Positions 31,401 to 43,488 of a DNA stretch of 64,000 nucleotides are shown here, piece after piece. Under the pieces are notes generated by a model that was given only the letters and a program-made list of their open reading frames with translations, had not been told where the DNA came from and searched no databases. The position numbers were made by a program, and so were the translations under genes. Position 1 is the first letter of the stretch; each line of letters opens with the position of its first letter. Source of the DNA: Chamaelirium japonicum. Taxonomy: Eukaryota; Streptophyta; Magnoliopsida; Liliales; Melanthiaceae. Where the stretch lies: positions 87,189,203-87,253,202 of the forward strand of contig OX393549.1 of assembly GCA_947650365.1 (NCBI GenBank). Direction: 5' to 3'.

Positions 31401-32640
31401 GGTTTCCCTTTATCTCCAAGACACTTTGGATGAAAACATCTTTATGTCAGGAGACTGCTGATAGATTGATAGAGTGAGATGTGCTTGTCAAAATCGAGTT
31501 CTGCCAGCGCCTATGAGCTCCTGGAATTATTCTGCTCATTTTAATATTCATATTCAATATGTTCGAAGCCATATTTCGGTAAACAATTCATATACGCAAT
31601 GACAGGGAGAGGATGCTTGCACCACTAGGCCTTCGGGCTTGGGCTCCATCACGCTACTTCTCATCTAAGGTATCCAACTGGGTCAGGAAACAATTCCTAT
31701 ACACAATGACAGGGTGGAACGTTCAGAGTTCAAGATTTCTAACTCTAATCGGATCCCTGATTAACTATTATGGTGGCATACTGAAAGTTCTATTAATCAA
31801 TCCTAATCATATTAACCCACGTTACCACCTAGAGTGCGATACAAATTAAACTCTAGTAATCCTAAACTTATGCTTGTTACTCCCGTATAACCCTGTTCTC
31901 TATTATACTCTGATAATCTTTTAGTCCCTTCTATTACTGGTGTCATGATTCGACTCGAGCGGTGGGGAGCACCGTCAAAATCCAATCGATCATCTGACTA
32001 GGATTTGATGACTTGTTATCCATAACACCACAACCTTCTGGTGATATGCCTAACAATCAGAACGTCGTTGGTCATACTGACAACCACCAGGCTTGGGCTA
32101 ATTTTGTGGACGGATTGAGTCATCAAAACGCACACATCCAACTTTGGATGTCGGATAACCTGTAGGGGTTGCATGCTACTCTAGCATCAGCCGGGTAACC
32201 CAACATACCGTGGTATTAGACTATGGAAGCTTCGCACACGTTAGCACATCAAAGTACCACATAGCCAGTTAGCTCAGTGTGCATGGTCCCTTAGGGTTGA
32301 GGACATATTATCTATAGTAGTGAGACGGTTTATGCACCAGACTCTGATACACTGATATGTGCATCATCTTGGTTCATGTTCAGCACAATCATCATGCTTG
32401 GTCAGATGAATGGAGATCAAACGTCCCCATGGTGAAGACTTCATCACATTCCTCTACCTGCCACTAGCTTATTTCCAATGAAGCAACCAGCATCACCAAA
32501 GCTACGAACTTAGTCTAGGTTTACACAGGACTGGTCCACTAGGTCTCCCAAGTATGGACCCACCATGCACCTCAGTAGCCTACTGTGTTCCCTAGGGTTC
32601 TAATTACATATGAATTAACATATACCAAAGTAGTATTCTA
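28417..32640. mobile_element. Mosaic of non-coding LTR-retrotransposon-derived sequence
   Basis: No ORF of note. 28417-29030 and 30400-31200 look like LTRs in opposite orientation; the second has a TATA box CTATATAAGG (30561-30570) followed by CT-rich leader. Blocks 29170-29750 and 31930-32400 are diverged inverted copies of one sequence. They share CTCGAGCGGTGGNGANNACC and CCGGNTAACCCANNANACCGTGG. A further 30-bp word GGGAGAGGATNCTTGCACCA recurs at 28930 and 31604. Element borders could not be fixed. Confidence 0.45.
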
Positions 32641-32886
32641 ATTAAAGCAATAATGTAAGTCATCTTTATTAATTTTAATACATAAAATTTAAGCTCAGGA
32701 CATGCGAGCTACAACAGTTATTACATCAGAAGAAACTACTCACCTTCATCACACCCCTCCATAAGTGGATGAGATCTTCCCCAATTTCCTACTCAGCACT
32801 TGAAGGACCGAGAACCTTCTAAAGTATCTACCCCGGGTGACATTACTCCAGCTATCTCCGTGATAATTTTGTAAACTCCATTACCA
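32640..32886. other. Unassigned sequence
   Basis: Between the LTR-derived mosaic and the minisatellite element. No gene or repeat border seen. Confidence 0.35.
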
Positions 32887-33966
32887 TCTCCCAAGTAGGG
32901 CTCCAGAGAGGGACACTCAAAGGTGGATCAAATACCCGGGGGGAAAAGGGAGAGTGCACCATGCATGCCTCCCCTCACTCCTCCCACCCCGGGGGCCCTT
33001 TGGCCATCAACATGATGGCCAACGGGCGCCATTGGTGGAGGCATCTAAAGATGTCGATCGGAGGTGCCAGTGTGGCATTATTGCAGAGGCATCTACGGAT
33101 GTTGATCGGAGGTGCCGACGAGCACCATTGGTGGAGGCATTGACGAATGCCGATCTGAGACGTTGGAGGACACCATTAGTGGAGGCATCGACGGAGGCCA
33201 ACTGAAGGTGTCGACAGGCATTATTAGTGGAGACATCGACGAATGTCGATCGAAAGTGCCATTGGTAGAGGCATCTACAAATGTCGATCAGATGTACCGG
33301 CGGGCACCATTGTAGAGACATCTACGGATGCCAATCGGAGATGCCAAAGGATGCCATTGGTGGAGGAATCGATGAATGCCGATCGGAGGTGCTAGCAGAT
33401 GCCTATGGTGGAGGATACGGATGCCAATTGGCCTGGAGGTACCGATGTCCACCATTGGTGGAGGCATCAACGAATGACTATCTGAGGCACCAATGGGCGC
33501 CATTGGTGGAGGCATCTACGGATGCCGATCGGAGGTGCTGACGGGCGTCATTGGTGGAGGTGTCTATGGATACCAATCAGAGGTGTTGGTGGGCACCATT
33601 GGTGGATGTTCCAACAGACACCAATTCAAAGGCATCACGAATGTCAATCGTTTGTGTCTGTTGTGCAACAAAGTTTGGAGTCATGGACGGACGGCTATTT
33701 GTTTGGAGTCATCAACGGACGACATTCGCTTTGGCTGTCAATGAACAACGTTTGGTTGTGATGCATTGGCGGCAATCTAACTACATTCGTTTAGAGGACC
33801 GAGTGCAAATGAGTGTGGAGTCCAATTTATTTGAGACATTATCTTGTGGGAATTAATCATGTTAAAAAGAATTTTATGTGTGTATTGTGTCTTCTCTAGA
33901 TGGTCTAGCTTAATTTTATGCTCTTGGTTAGTGTATGTGACACTTTCGCTTCCGTTGCACACAACA
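32887..33966 (+). repeat. Left LTR-like copy carrying a 48-bp minisatellite
   Basis: Minisatellite (about 33020-33640) of 48-bp units based on CATTGGTGGAGGCATCNACG GATGCCGATCGGAGGTGCC (shown in two parts). A 350-bp unique tail follows, ending ACACAACA (33966). A methionine-type PBS begins 3 nt later, which marks the tail end as an LTR 3' edge. The 5' edge is unclear and may be truncated. Confidence 0.65.
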
Positions 33967-33969
33967 AAC

Positions 33970-33981
33970 TGGTATCGGAGC
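33970..33981 (+). other. Primer binding site, initiator-Met type
   Basis: TGGTATCGGAGC differs at one position from TGGTATCAGAGC, the initiator tRNA-Met complement used by many plant LTR elements. Confidence 0.65.
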
Positions 33982-34690
33982 ATAGGTTAGCCAGGCAAAG
34001 ATGGAGTGACATGGTTTGAGATCAGAGGTCATAGTGGAGATCATTGGAGATTGGATCGTTTAGATTTTGGAGCATTTAGAGCACTTCATTGTATTTTGTT
34101 AGCCTAAGTAGAGATTGCTGGTTATTGTATTGGCTTGTAATTGGTTAGCCGACAAATCTCACCAATGTGAGGATTATTGGTGAATTGGCTCAATTTGAAA
34201 ATGAAATCCTCACAGCACTTAGATTAATTTTTCTTGGGCGCCCACAGGGTTTGCTCGGGCGAAATCTACTAGCAAACGGGTTCCAGAACAATGCCCAATC
34301 TCGCCTTGGCGAGCCAGGCGAGTAGCTCGGGAGAAATTTCATCGATACGCATAGGTTTGATGAGTTTTTTTGTTTATGGCTTTGGGTTCTTGTGAGCCGT
34401 TGGATTGGGGATCCGTAGGAGACTTGTTTTGGAAGTCATACTTATTTACGTAGTCGGGTTGCTTGAAGTACAAGCCAAGCAATTGGTATTGGCCCCCTAC
34501 AAATAGAGGGCGGCTCCCATGGTGAAGATAGTCTTTTGGACCATTGAAGATCGGATTTGAAGGTCAATTGGAGACCATTGAAGATCTGATTTTGAAGATC
34601 GCATTGGAGATATCCAAAGAGGGACACTCGACGGAGGATCGAAGAGCCGTGTGTGGGAGGGGGGACTTTCACAGTCGGCATGAAGGTCAA
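33982..34690 (+). other. Short interior of the minisatellite LTR element, with a U3-like end
   Basis: No gag or pol. A TATA-like CTACAAATAGAGGG (34496-34509) sits before sequence related to that preceding the left array (GAGGGACACTC). So the right LTR probably begins somewhere in 34200-34500. A short interior would make the element TRIM-like. Confidence 0.4.
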
Positions 34691-35964
34691 TGGCGTGTGC
34701 GATCGAAGGTGCTGATGGACACCATTAATGGAGCCATCTACAGATACAGAGCAAAGGTGCCGACGGGCACCATTGCATAGGTATCTACGGATGCCGATTG
34801 AAGGTGCCAACAGATGCCATTAGTGGATCCATCTACGGATGCGGATCAGAGGTGCCGGCTGGCACCATTGCATAGGCATCTACGGATGCCGATCGGAGGT
34901 GCTAACGGACGTACGCTATTGGTGAATGCATCGACAGATGCCACTCGGAGGCGCCGATGGGCGTCATTTGTGGAGGCATCTACGAATGCCGATCATAGGT
35001 GCCGACGAGCGTCATTAGTGGAGACATCGACGGATGCAGATTGTAGGCGTCGACGGGTGTATTTGGTTGAGGCATTTACAGATGTTGATTGGAGGTGCCA
35101 GTGTGCACCACTGCAGAGGCAAATACGATTGTCAATCGGAGGTGCCAACGAGCGCCATTGGTGGAGGCATCAACGGATACTGATCAGAGACGCTGGCAAG
35201 TGTCATTGGTGGAGGTATCTACGGATGTCGATCGGAGGTGCCGACAAGCACCATTAGTCGAGGCATCGACGGATGCCGATCGGAGGCACCGGCGGGTGGC
35301 ACTTGGTGGAAGCATATCTACGGATTCCGATCGGAGGTGCCGACAGGCATCATTGGTGGATGCATGATAGATGTCGATCAGAAGCACCGGCGGGCACTAT
35401 TGGTGGATGCATCTATGAATGCTAATCAGAGATGCAGACGACCGCAATTGGTGTGGGCATGACAGATGTAGATCGGAGGCGATGACGGACGCCAATGGTG
35501 GAGGTATCTACAAATGCTGATCAGATGTGTTGACGGGCACCATTGGTGGAGGCATCTATGGATGTCGATCAGAGGTGTCAGTGGGCACCATTGGTTGGGT
35601 GCCAACGGGCACCAATTCGGAGGCATCAACGGATGTCGATCGTTTGTGTCTGCAATGCAGCAGACTTTGGAATCATCGACGGACAGCCACTTTTTTGGAG
35701 TTGTCAACGGACAACATTTACTTTGGCTGTCAACATGCATCGTTTGGTTGCAACGACAACCACATTGACAGCGATCTAGCTGCATTCGTTTGGAGGACCG
35801 GGCACAGATGAGCGTGGAGTCCAATTTATTTGAGAGCTTATCCCGTGGAAATTAACCATGTTAAAAAGAATTTATGTATGTAATGTGCCTCCTCTGGATG
35901 TCCTGGCTTAATCTTATGATCTCGGTTTGTGCATGTGACGCTTTTGCTTCTGCGGCGCATAACA
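34690..35964 (+). repeat. Right LTR-like copy carrying the same 48-bp minisatellite
   Basis: About nineteen 48-bp units (to about 35640), then a tail homologous to 33620-33966, ending CGCATAACA (35964). Similar words in the same order: ATCGTTTGTGTCTG, GTGGAGTCCAATTTATTTGA, CCATGTTAAAAAGAATTT. The array has expanded relative to the left copy. Confidence 0.65.
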
Positions 35965-36515
35965 ATTTGCTTGTTTTCGTCAATTTTTATCGAAAACTTT
36001 GATTTTAAACAACCTAATCAACAAGCGTCATCATCGTATGTATTAGGTTTAATTTTGATCTTTTCGAAGCTTTACACGTGTGTTGTTCGAACGCGTCGGA
36101 GCGAGCGGTGGATCGAAAGTTATCGTGCTTGTACTGCAGAATGCCGAAAGATTGACTTTGAATTGTTGGTACAACCCAGGTTCTAGAACAACCCCAAGCC
36201 CTACATCATCGGATGCGTGTCGTCGTCCCGATTCCAACGTATATTTTTGGGTGGTTACTTGACGAATGGTTTGGAAAATATGATTTTTCAAAGATTGTAG
36301 TGCGGGTAGGCACTCGGATCCGAACCAAGATAAGATTAGGACTCGAATCCTGATTCGAATCGAACCCAACCTTTTCCCATCAGCTAGGGTTAATCAATCC
36401 TCCCCGTCTCCTATTAATTTTAGGCTCCCCTCACAGTGGTCTGATGAAGATCAGACGGATAGGGGAAGGGATCTCATTCTTAGTCAAGGTGGGATTAATT
36501 TCTAGCTGTATAAGT
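35965..36515. other. Unassigned sequence
   Basis: Unique-looking sequence with GAATCC/CGAATC words (36300-36370). No gene seen. Confidence 0.35.
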
Positions 36516-36519
36516 GCAG

Positions 36520-36521
<2 letters not shown>

Positions 36522-36596
<75 letters not shown>
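36522..36596. repeat. (CT)n microsatellite
   Basis: About 37 CT units; CT-rich, serine/proline-biased sequence continues to 36830 without a recognisable protein. Confidence 0.95.
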
Positions 36597-36599
<3 letters not shown>

Positions 36600-37009
36600 G
36601 AATCGTTCCAAACCACCCTTGCTGCGCGCCCTCTTCCCCGACCTCCGACAATCTTACCGGCGATTGCCCCCTTTCTGTGAGCCTTCCTCTCCCCTCCCTC
36701 CTCTTTCTCCTCCTCCTTCCTCCCTCTCTTCTCCTTCTTCTTCATTTCTCTTCCTCCCTCCTCTCTTCTCCTCTCTCTCCTCACCTCCATCTCCCAATTC
36801 TCTTCCTCCCTCTCCTTCCCTTCCCTTGCTTGGAACTGAACCCATCAGCCCTGCCACTTGTCCCATGAAAGGAAATTTTTTTTTTGCTGGACCTGTCAAG
36901 CGGTCAGAGAACAAGGCGCTAGAGCAAGAGCTCAATAAGGTCCGGTTATCGAAACGGGGGGAGACAACACTTGCTATTTATTAATTTCATTGTCCCGTGA
37001 GCATGCCAT

Positions 37010-37180
37010 CAACGGTCTGGATTCGCACGCACAAACAAGACACAACGAACTTAAGGGAAAGTTAACCCCTCATGGTGTCCATCCAGGAGTCGAACATGGA
37101 ACCTCTCCAACATGGGAGAGAGGAAGTATCACCAGGCCAAGAGCCTGTTGGTAGGATGGGGACCTGAACGTCCTTAAACA
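37010..37180 (-). mobile_element. Possible tRNA-derived SINE
   Basis: On the minus strand GGCTCTTGGCCTGGTGATAC could serve as an A box. About 40 bp later CATGTTCGACTCCTGG matches a B box. Ends are not defined and the call is tentative. Confidence 0.4.
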
Positions 37181-38098
37181 AATTGTTGCGTTGGGAATCT
37201 TGGGATAAAACTGAATCAGACTGGACACTAGTGAACCGACCCAATTCACGCCTAATTGAAAACCTAAAATTGGTTTAATCATAACTTTCTCTCCCAAACT
37301 TCAAATTTAACGAAACCGACAATGTTTTGTAGATCTTCTCAGCCTACATAATATTGCAATTCTTTTATTTTTTTGAAGAGATCTATGTCTAATTCTTCAT
37401 GGGCCCTATTGTCGTTGTTCCTTGGTTTGATCGTAATTCTATCTAGCCTTTGATTCTCGCAAATCTCGTGGCATCGGAAAGAGAATTCTGAGACCTAACT
37501 AACCAAATTGGTTTCAACTTTTAAAGCTTCCCGGATTTTAATATAACCCTTTGCAACCCTTACACTCTCCTCGAAGTTCTCTGTCTATCTCGTCTTTTCT
37601 TTATCGATCATCTTTGTCTTTATTTTTCTCTCTCTAATCAAAATCTCTCTCTTGTTTCTCATCCCCCTCCTTCCCGATCCTCTCCCTCATCTTTCTTTAG
37701 ATTTCCTCTCTCAAAAAATCTCTTTTTGAATTCTTTTCTATTTAAATTATTTACAAATCTTGCTCTTGAGGACTAATATGGGTTTTTTCCTATGTGTCAG
37801 GACCCGGTTTGGATTCGCGAGTCGTGTGCCATCAACCCTAGTCAGTCACTTGTGGTGATTTTTCGGTCTTCTTGTCGTGTGACATTACTGATCTTACAAT
37901 GATCCTTAAATTCAAGATTTTTATCGTGAAAATCATGTTAGATGCATCATTAGATACATCAGTTGAAAAAAAAACAAAACTAATGTATGTCGTTACGTGT
38001 CCTTAGATTCCTCTATTCGTTGCGTAGGTTTTCGGTATAGGGTTCTATGCATGAATTATTTATGATTTCTAACATTTTTTAAAGTTTATTTGTGATTT

Positions 38099-38130
<32 letters not shown>

Positions 38131-38400
38131 GGGGGTTATTTGGTGATTTCTCTTCGAACGTGTGCATGCACGTGCCATCGATATAGTATACGATCAGTGG
38201 AGTAATTGGCTGAGTCAGCTTTCCAAATGAAGGCCGTCTCCTTCGAACCCACATGGCGTGAAAAGGAAAGGGGCACCCCACCGGAAAGATCTCTGATTAG
38301 TTACCGTAATAATAGTTGCCCTGAGAGTTTTAAGCAACCCGAAGATTCACCACGAAGTGCTCTCTGTTGTTGAGCTTTTCTCCCCCTCCCCCCCTCCCTT
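37180..38400. other. Intergenic stretch, nothing recognised apart from a T/G homopolymer
   Basis: AT-rich, with a T run (38096-38108) directly followed by a 22-bp G run (38109-38130). Probably includes distal promoter sequence of the DUF1666 gene. Confidence 0.4.
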
Positions 38401-38697
38401 TCCTTGGGCTGTTGGGATTTCAACTTCTCCCGTCTCAAATCTCCCTTATTAGGTGGGATTTCAATCTCTCAACCCCAAGTCTCATCACCATACCTGGGAT
38501 TCTTCGACCTGAATCAAGCTTGCTTTGAATTCTCTTTTCCACAGGTGGGAAGTCTATTCCTTCTGCGACTTTGGAGGAACAAGAGAGAGAGAGAGGGACA
38601 AGAAAGAGAGAGAGAGAGAGAGAGAGACAGAGAGCTCTTATGCTAGTCGTCTTCCGTCCTTGCTTCAAACTGAGAGAAGGGTTGGTCGAGCCCGACG

Positions 38698-41600
38698 ATG
38701 GGTGTCCCGAAAACTGCTCTCTTTGTTACCCACTTGAATTGGGTCGGTAAAGGGTCGATGGATAGAGTCATCTACAGGAAGCTGGCCCTGTTCAGCAGCT
38801 CCTTGTTCTACATCACCAATTACTTGCTCTTCGGGCTCAGATTCATCGCCGTGCATGTCTTCAGGCAAGTGGGTTTCGATTGGTTCGTCGGAATCTATCT
38901 TGTTTTCTGGATTTCTGAATTCTTAACTCTTTTTTTCCTTTTTTTTTTTTTTATTAGGATTAAGTTGGATGGTAGTTCTCGAAGAGATGATTCCGTAAAG
39001 GGTCTGAAGCCTGCGCCGGAATCGCCTGAGCCTGAGGAGAGGGACTCCGAATCCGATTCCTCCGGCGAGAAGGAGACGTCAAGTTTCAGTTTGAAGCTGG
39101 AGGATAGTTCTGATGATTCCGATGTTTTCACAGCGATGAAAGACGCAGAGGGATTGGCGCCAGCACCGGGAGCACCTGAGCGTGAGGGGAGGGACTCCGA
39201 TTCCTCCGGCGAGAAGGTGGCTTCAAGTTTCAGTTTCAGGTTCCAGTATCAGTTTTCCGAGGATACTATGAGAAGCATCAGAGAGCCCGTCCTCCTCGAG
39301 GAAAACACACCATCCGCAACCACTGACATACGAAGGTATCGCTTCTTGTCTGAAAATTATCTCAGTGGCTTTGTGAAAGAGCCGGAGGCCGCGAAGCTTC
39401 TCCTTCAAGAGTCCTATCTCGACGAGGAGAAGCTGAATACCGGGTTCACACCCAGATTCTTATCAGCGAAAGATTTCCAGCAACCCGATAATTTCAGCGA
39501 TTTTGATAAGCCGGATGAATCAAAAGATGTGATCTTATTGAAAGACAAGCTCTCGGAGGAGGAAAAACCCGTAAGCTCGGAGACTAATTCATTGGATGGG
39601 AAAGAAGCAATGGAGGGAATGAGGTTTCAATCGGAGGGCTTCTCTGGCTTCGACTCGGATTCCGAATCAGTAAGCGATGGCTATTCCGTTAAGAACCTCG
39701 CTGTGGATTCAGATAGCGATGGGTTTCTATCGGAGGACGATTTCAGTGGGTTTGAGCGCGAATTGGATACAACTCAACCTACCATGCACTCTAGTAGATA
39801 TGAAGTTGAACCGATGGAAGATGTCCGGAAATTCTATCAACAGCTGCAAACATCATTCAATTCAGATGCCCTGTCTGATGATTCTGGAGATGGACCTCCT
39901 GAGAGAGGATCCAATCATTCAGATATCGAAGATGGACTTCCTCCTGAGAGAGGATCCAATCATTCAGATATCGAAGATGGACTTCCTCCCGAAAGAGGAT
40001 TCCACGAACCTGAGAACAAAGGAGAGGAAAAGCTTCCAAATTCCAAAGGAATTCAATTGCCATGTACTACCTTTGTGCAGATAGAATTCACGGATTCCAG
40101 CGATGATCATCTATCCTCATTTAGAACTGATAGTCCTCGATTGAGCAGTCCGGATTACATTTTCTATGGGAAAGATTTAGCTGGCGTAGAACCCAAACCT
40201 GAGGATTCGAATGATTTAGAGGCAAGGAGGATTTCAGAAATCCAATGTTCTAAGGTGGACCGCGACTCCGACACTGAATTCGATGTTTTGATCGGTGGAC
40301 TTTCGGCACCACCTAGTAGTCCAGACCAAGCAGATGAAACGATGGCTGGAATGGATTCGGACGAATTAGCACGCAAACCAGAAGACCTTCAATCTAGAAG
40401 AAATGCACCGGAAACAGACCCACTGAAATCTGAAGAGACCCGTTTCGAAGATTTGGAGTCTTCTGATGACTTGTATGAATTGGAGTCCCTATGGGAACAC
40501 CAGGATCTGATAGAACAGCTAAAAATGGAATTGAAGAAAGCGAAAGCGGTCGGGCTTCCGACCATCCTAGAGGAGTCAGAAAGCCCGAAGACGATCGATG
40601 ATCTGAAGCCATGGAGGATCCTTGAGAATTTCTTACATGAAGATCTCATGGATGAGCTGCACAAGTTCTATAAGAGCTACAGAGAGAGGATGAGGAAGTT
40701 CGATATCTTGAATTATCAGAAGATGTATGCAATCGGTAGGACTCGCTCTCTTCTTTTCCCAACAAAGAATGCCGTCAATTATTCCCCTCGTTAAAAAAAA
40801 ATACTGTTAATTAAATTAGTACTCTCTTTTCATTCAGGTTACCTTAATTGATCTGTAGTTAAAGGTCTTTTTTGCACTGTTGAGTTGAATTATGATCCTT
40901 ACTTGAATTACAATTTCCATTAGCCCTACCAACTGAATAAATTGAGGATTTTTATTTTAATCTGATTTTATGTTGTACATCTTAACTGACTTCACTTGAT
41001 GAAAAATCTGTTTCTCTCAATCGATTGCAGGCATTCTCCAACTGAAGGATCCTCTTCAATCAATTGTGTCTCAGAAACAACTGATTTCAACAGTAGTGTC
41101 CCATCTATCTCAAAATTTCCGGCCCTTCTGCCTCCGGATATCGAAAGCGGACCCATCAGGGAAGTTCCTCAAGGAGCTCAAAAGCGATTTAGAAACAGTG
41201 TATGTTGGGCAGTCGTGCCTTTCATGGGAGTTCCTTCGTTGGCAGTACGAGAAGGCTCGAGGGCTACCGGAATGCGATCCATACAGAAGCCATCAGTACA
41301 ACCAAGTTGCCGGAGAATTCCAGCAGTTCCAAGTGATAACCCAAAGATTTATAGAGGACGAGTCGTTTCAAGGGCCCAGGCTACCAAACTATGTTAAGAA
41401 TCGATGTGTTCTTCGAAATCTTCTTCAAGTGCCACTCATAAAAGGTAAACCAGACCTAACATCCACAACTAACAAATTTGGATATATAGTCTGGTGCAAA
41501 TTTTGATGTTACATCCTCGCCAATAGCTTGATATGATCAACAAAGTTCCAATGCACACAAGTTTAATTAATTTCTCTAATCCTTCTATTTGTCAGTACTT

Positions 41601-42780
41601 GCTCAGCAGTATCACCCAGTGTTTTAAAACTCGACCCGACTCGACTCGACCGAAAATCGAGCCGACTCGCCCATCGACTCGGACCGGTAACAACTCGGTC
41701 AAAAACTCGGTCGACTCTGTCCAAGACTCGGTTGACTCGGTCCGAAACTCGGTTAACTCGCTTCAAAACTCGCCCTAATTATTTTTTTCATCATTTTATT
41801 TATAAAATTATATAAAAAATCAAATATTATGTACAAGATATCGATAATATTTGATTTTATACTATATAGAAATACATAATAAATATTAGTAACTTGTTTT
41901 ATGTACCGAGTTTCTAGGTAACTACTCGGCCGAGTTTTGACCGAGTTTTCAAGTCGACTCTACTCGGGAAGGTTCCGAGTCGAGTCAGCTTTCGGGTTTT
42001 GAAACACTGGTATTACCAATCAAAATTTAGCATTTATGCAAATAAATAATGTATTGATAAAATTAATTCAAAATATTTGTTCTCAATGCTAGTTAAAACT
42101 GCCTGATAATTTGCCTTTTAAAAAATCTGAAAGTCCTAGAACTCTAATTTACTAAGGCAAATTATGTTGCAGAGGATTGCTTGGAGGACACAATGGTGGG
42201 ACAACGAAAAGGGGGCGACGCGATCACTAGTGAAATGTTAGAAGACATCATGGAAGAGTCAATTAGGATCTTCTGGGAATTCATCAAGGCGGATAAGAAT
42301 GAAACTTCAGTGATTTTCAAGGGTTTATTTAGAGCTCGGGTCGAGCTCCAAGATCCATCGGACTACAAGCTCATGGTGGATGTCCATGCGATTCTCCTTA
42401 AGGTATGTTTGTGGCCTTTATTTTCCTTCAGAGTCTCAAATTATAATGCATATAAGTAAGTACTTGTGTACAAACTTGAATGTGCTCTTCTGATCTTGAA
42501 GTTACAGTTGTCAGTTAGACTAGCGCGTGCCTATCGAACGCATGATCCGTTCATAGAACAGAGAGTTATCATCTCTTGAAATTAAATTTTATTTTCTCTA
42601 TTTTCTCTCATAAAGGGCTGCGCATAGCACAGATTTCTCAACTTCATTTCTACTTTCTATAGGAATAGGATGTCGAGCTTCTAATTTTTATCTTATTACC
42701 AGAACCCTTAATTCAGGAAATTGAAACTTTTTTATTCTCTTTTACATGTTTAAATGCATCCACTTATTTATTATGTAATT

Positions 42781-42856
<76 letters not shown>

Positions 42857-43164
42857 TAATCAAGACTTGATTCTCTTTATAACAATCCTTTTTCATTCTG
42901 TGGTGTGCGCAGAAAGAGAAGAAATTGAAAGACATACTGAGAACTGGAAATTGTTTAGTCAAGAAGTTCAAGAAGCCCCAAGAAGACAGATCAAACCAGA
43001 ATCTCTTCTTCTCACAGATAGACCTGAAATTGGTGTCGATGGTGATGAAGATGTCGAGAATAACAACCGATCAGCTGGTGTGGTGTCATAAAAAGCTGAG
43101 TAAGATTACATTCGCAGAGGGAAAGGTTCAGAGGGAGCCCTCGTTTTTCCTATTCCCATGTTGA
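38698..43164 (+). CDS. DUF1666 family protein ('ribosomal protein L34Ae-like'), 4 exons
   Basis: Plant-specific family of unknown function; the L34Ae name in databases does not imply a ribosomal role. Exons: 38698-40735, 41031-41444, 42173-42402, 42913-43164, with matching phases, GT-AG introns and 977 residues. Residues about 28-88 contain hydrophobic stretches (SSSLFYITNYLLFGLRF and FVGIYLVFWISEFLTLFFLF) that look membrane-spanning. Then comes a long acidic, Ser/Asp/Glu-rich, probably disordered region with three copies of ERGSNHSDIEDGL-like repeats (residues about 400-440). The conserved DUF1666 region fills exons 2-4 (VYVGQSCLSWEFLRWQYEKA, QFQVITQRFIEDE, LPNYVKNRCVLRNLLQVP, LKKFKK-type Lys-rich stretch, LSKITFAEGKVQREPSFFLFPC end). 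No frame damage. A 5' UTR (GA)n lies at 38583-38630. Confidence 0.88.
38865..38957 (+). other. Possible GC-AG intron within exon 1 of the DUF1666 gene
   Basis: Donor AG|GCAAGT, the strong consensus for GC donors, and an acceptor ...TTTTTATTAG preceded by a 28-bp T-rich tract. Length 93 bp, a multiple of three with no stop, so spliced and retained forms both stay in frame. Removal deletes 31 residues, including the second hydrophobic stretch, and gives 946 residues. Confidence 0.6.
41617..42009. mobile_element. hAT MITE, 393 bp, in DUF1666 intron 2
   Basis: Ends CAGTGTTTTAAAACTCGACC and, inverted, CAGTGTTTCAAAACCCG. 8-bp duplication GTATCACC/GTATTACC with one mismatch (41609-41616 and 42010-42017). 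Both subterminal regions are built from ACTCG words in opposite orientation; the interior is AT-rich. Confidence 0.87.
42520..42670 (-). mobile_element. Possible mini-Helitron, about 151 bp, in DUF1666 intron 3
   Basis: On the minus strand: A|TCCTATTCCTATAGAAAGTAG at the start, and a weak GCGT...ACGC stem followed by GCTAG|T at the end. The stem is short, so the call is weak. Confidence 0.35.
42783..42856. repeat. (CA)n(GA)n compound microsatellite in DUF1666 intron 3
   Basis: About 24 CA units followed by 12 GA units, 57 bp before the last exon's acceptor. Confidence 0.95.
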
Positions 43165-43488
43165 GATTGTTCCTTTGAATGCTACTCCAGTCTAAGTGTA
43201 GTAGGAACAGAAAAAAGGTTCATCTATGTAAAAGTTTCATTGATATCAGATATAGCCCTACATAGAAATTAATGGCGAGGAAGGATTCGTAAAACCGACC
43301 CCCGAGTAGACGGCACATGGCTTGATGGTTGTGGTTATGGTATGTAAGAGTTCTCCAGGATCCATCAGTCTAGATCGGTTCGGTCTTTTATTTTTCGGAT
43401 TTTTTATGTTCTAAGTAGTCTTGTTGATATGTATATGAAAATATTTTGCAACTTAGTGTGTGTCGTTTTATGCAAACAAAAGAATTCA
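43165..43488 (+). other. DUF1666 3' UTR and downstream sequence
   Basis: Contains the likely 3' UTR. No canonical AATAAA seen within 200 bp of the stop. Confidence 0.4.

Noticed and set aside
32954-35824. Open frames with repeated VEASTDADRRC or GGIDECRSE
   Set aside because: Translations of the 48-bp minisatellite in all frames; no conserved start and no known domain.
36514-36984. 156-codon Ser/Pro/Leu-rich open frame
   Set aside because: Starts inside a CT microsatellite and continues through pyrimidine-rich sequence; no domain.
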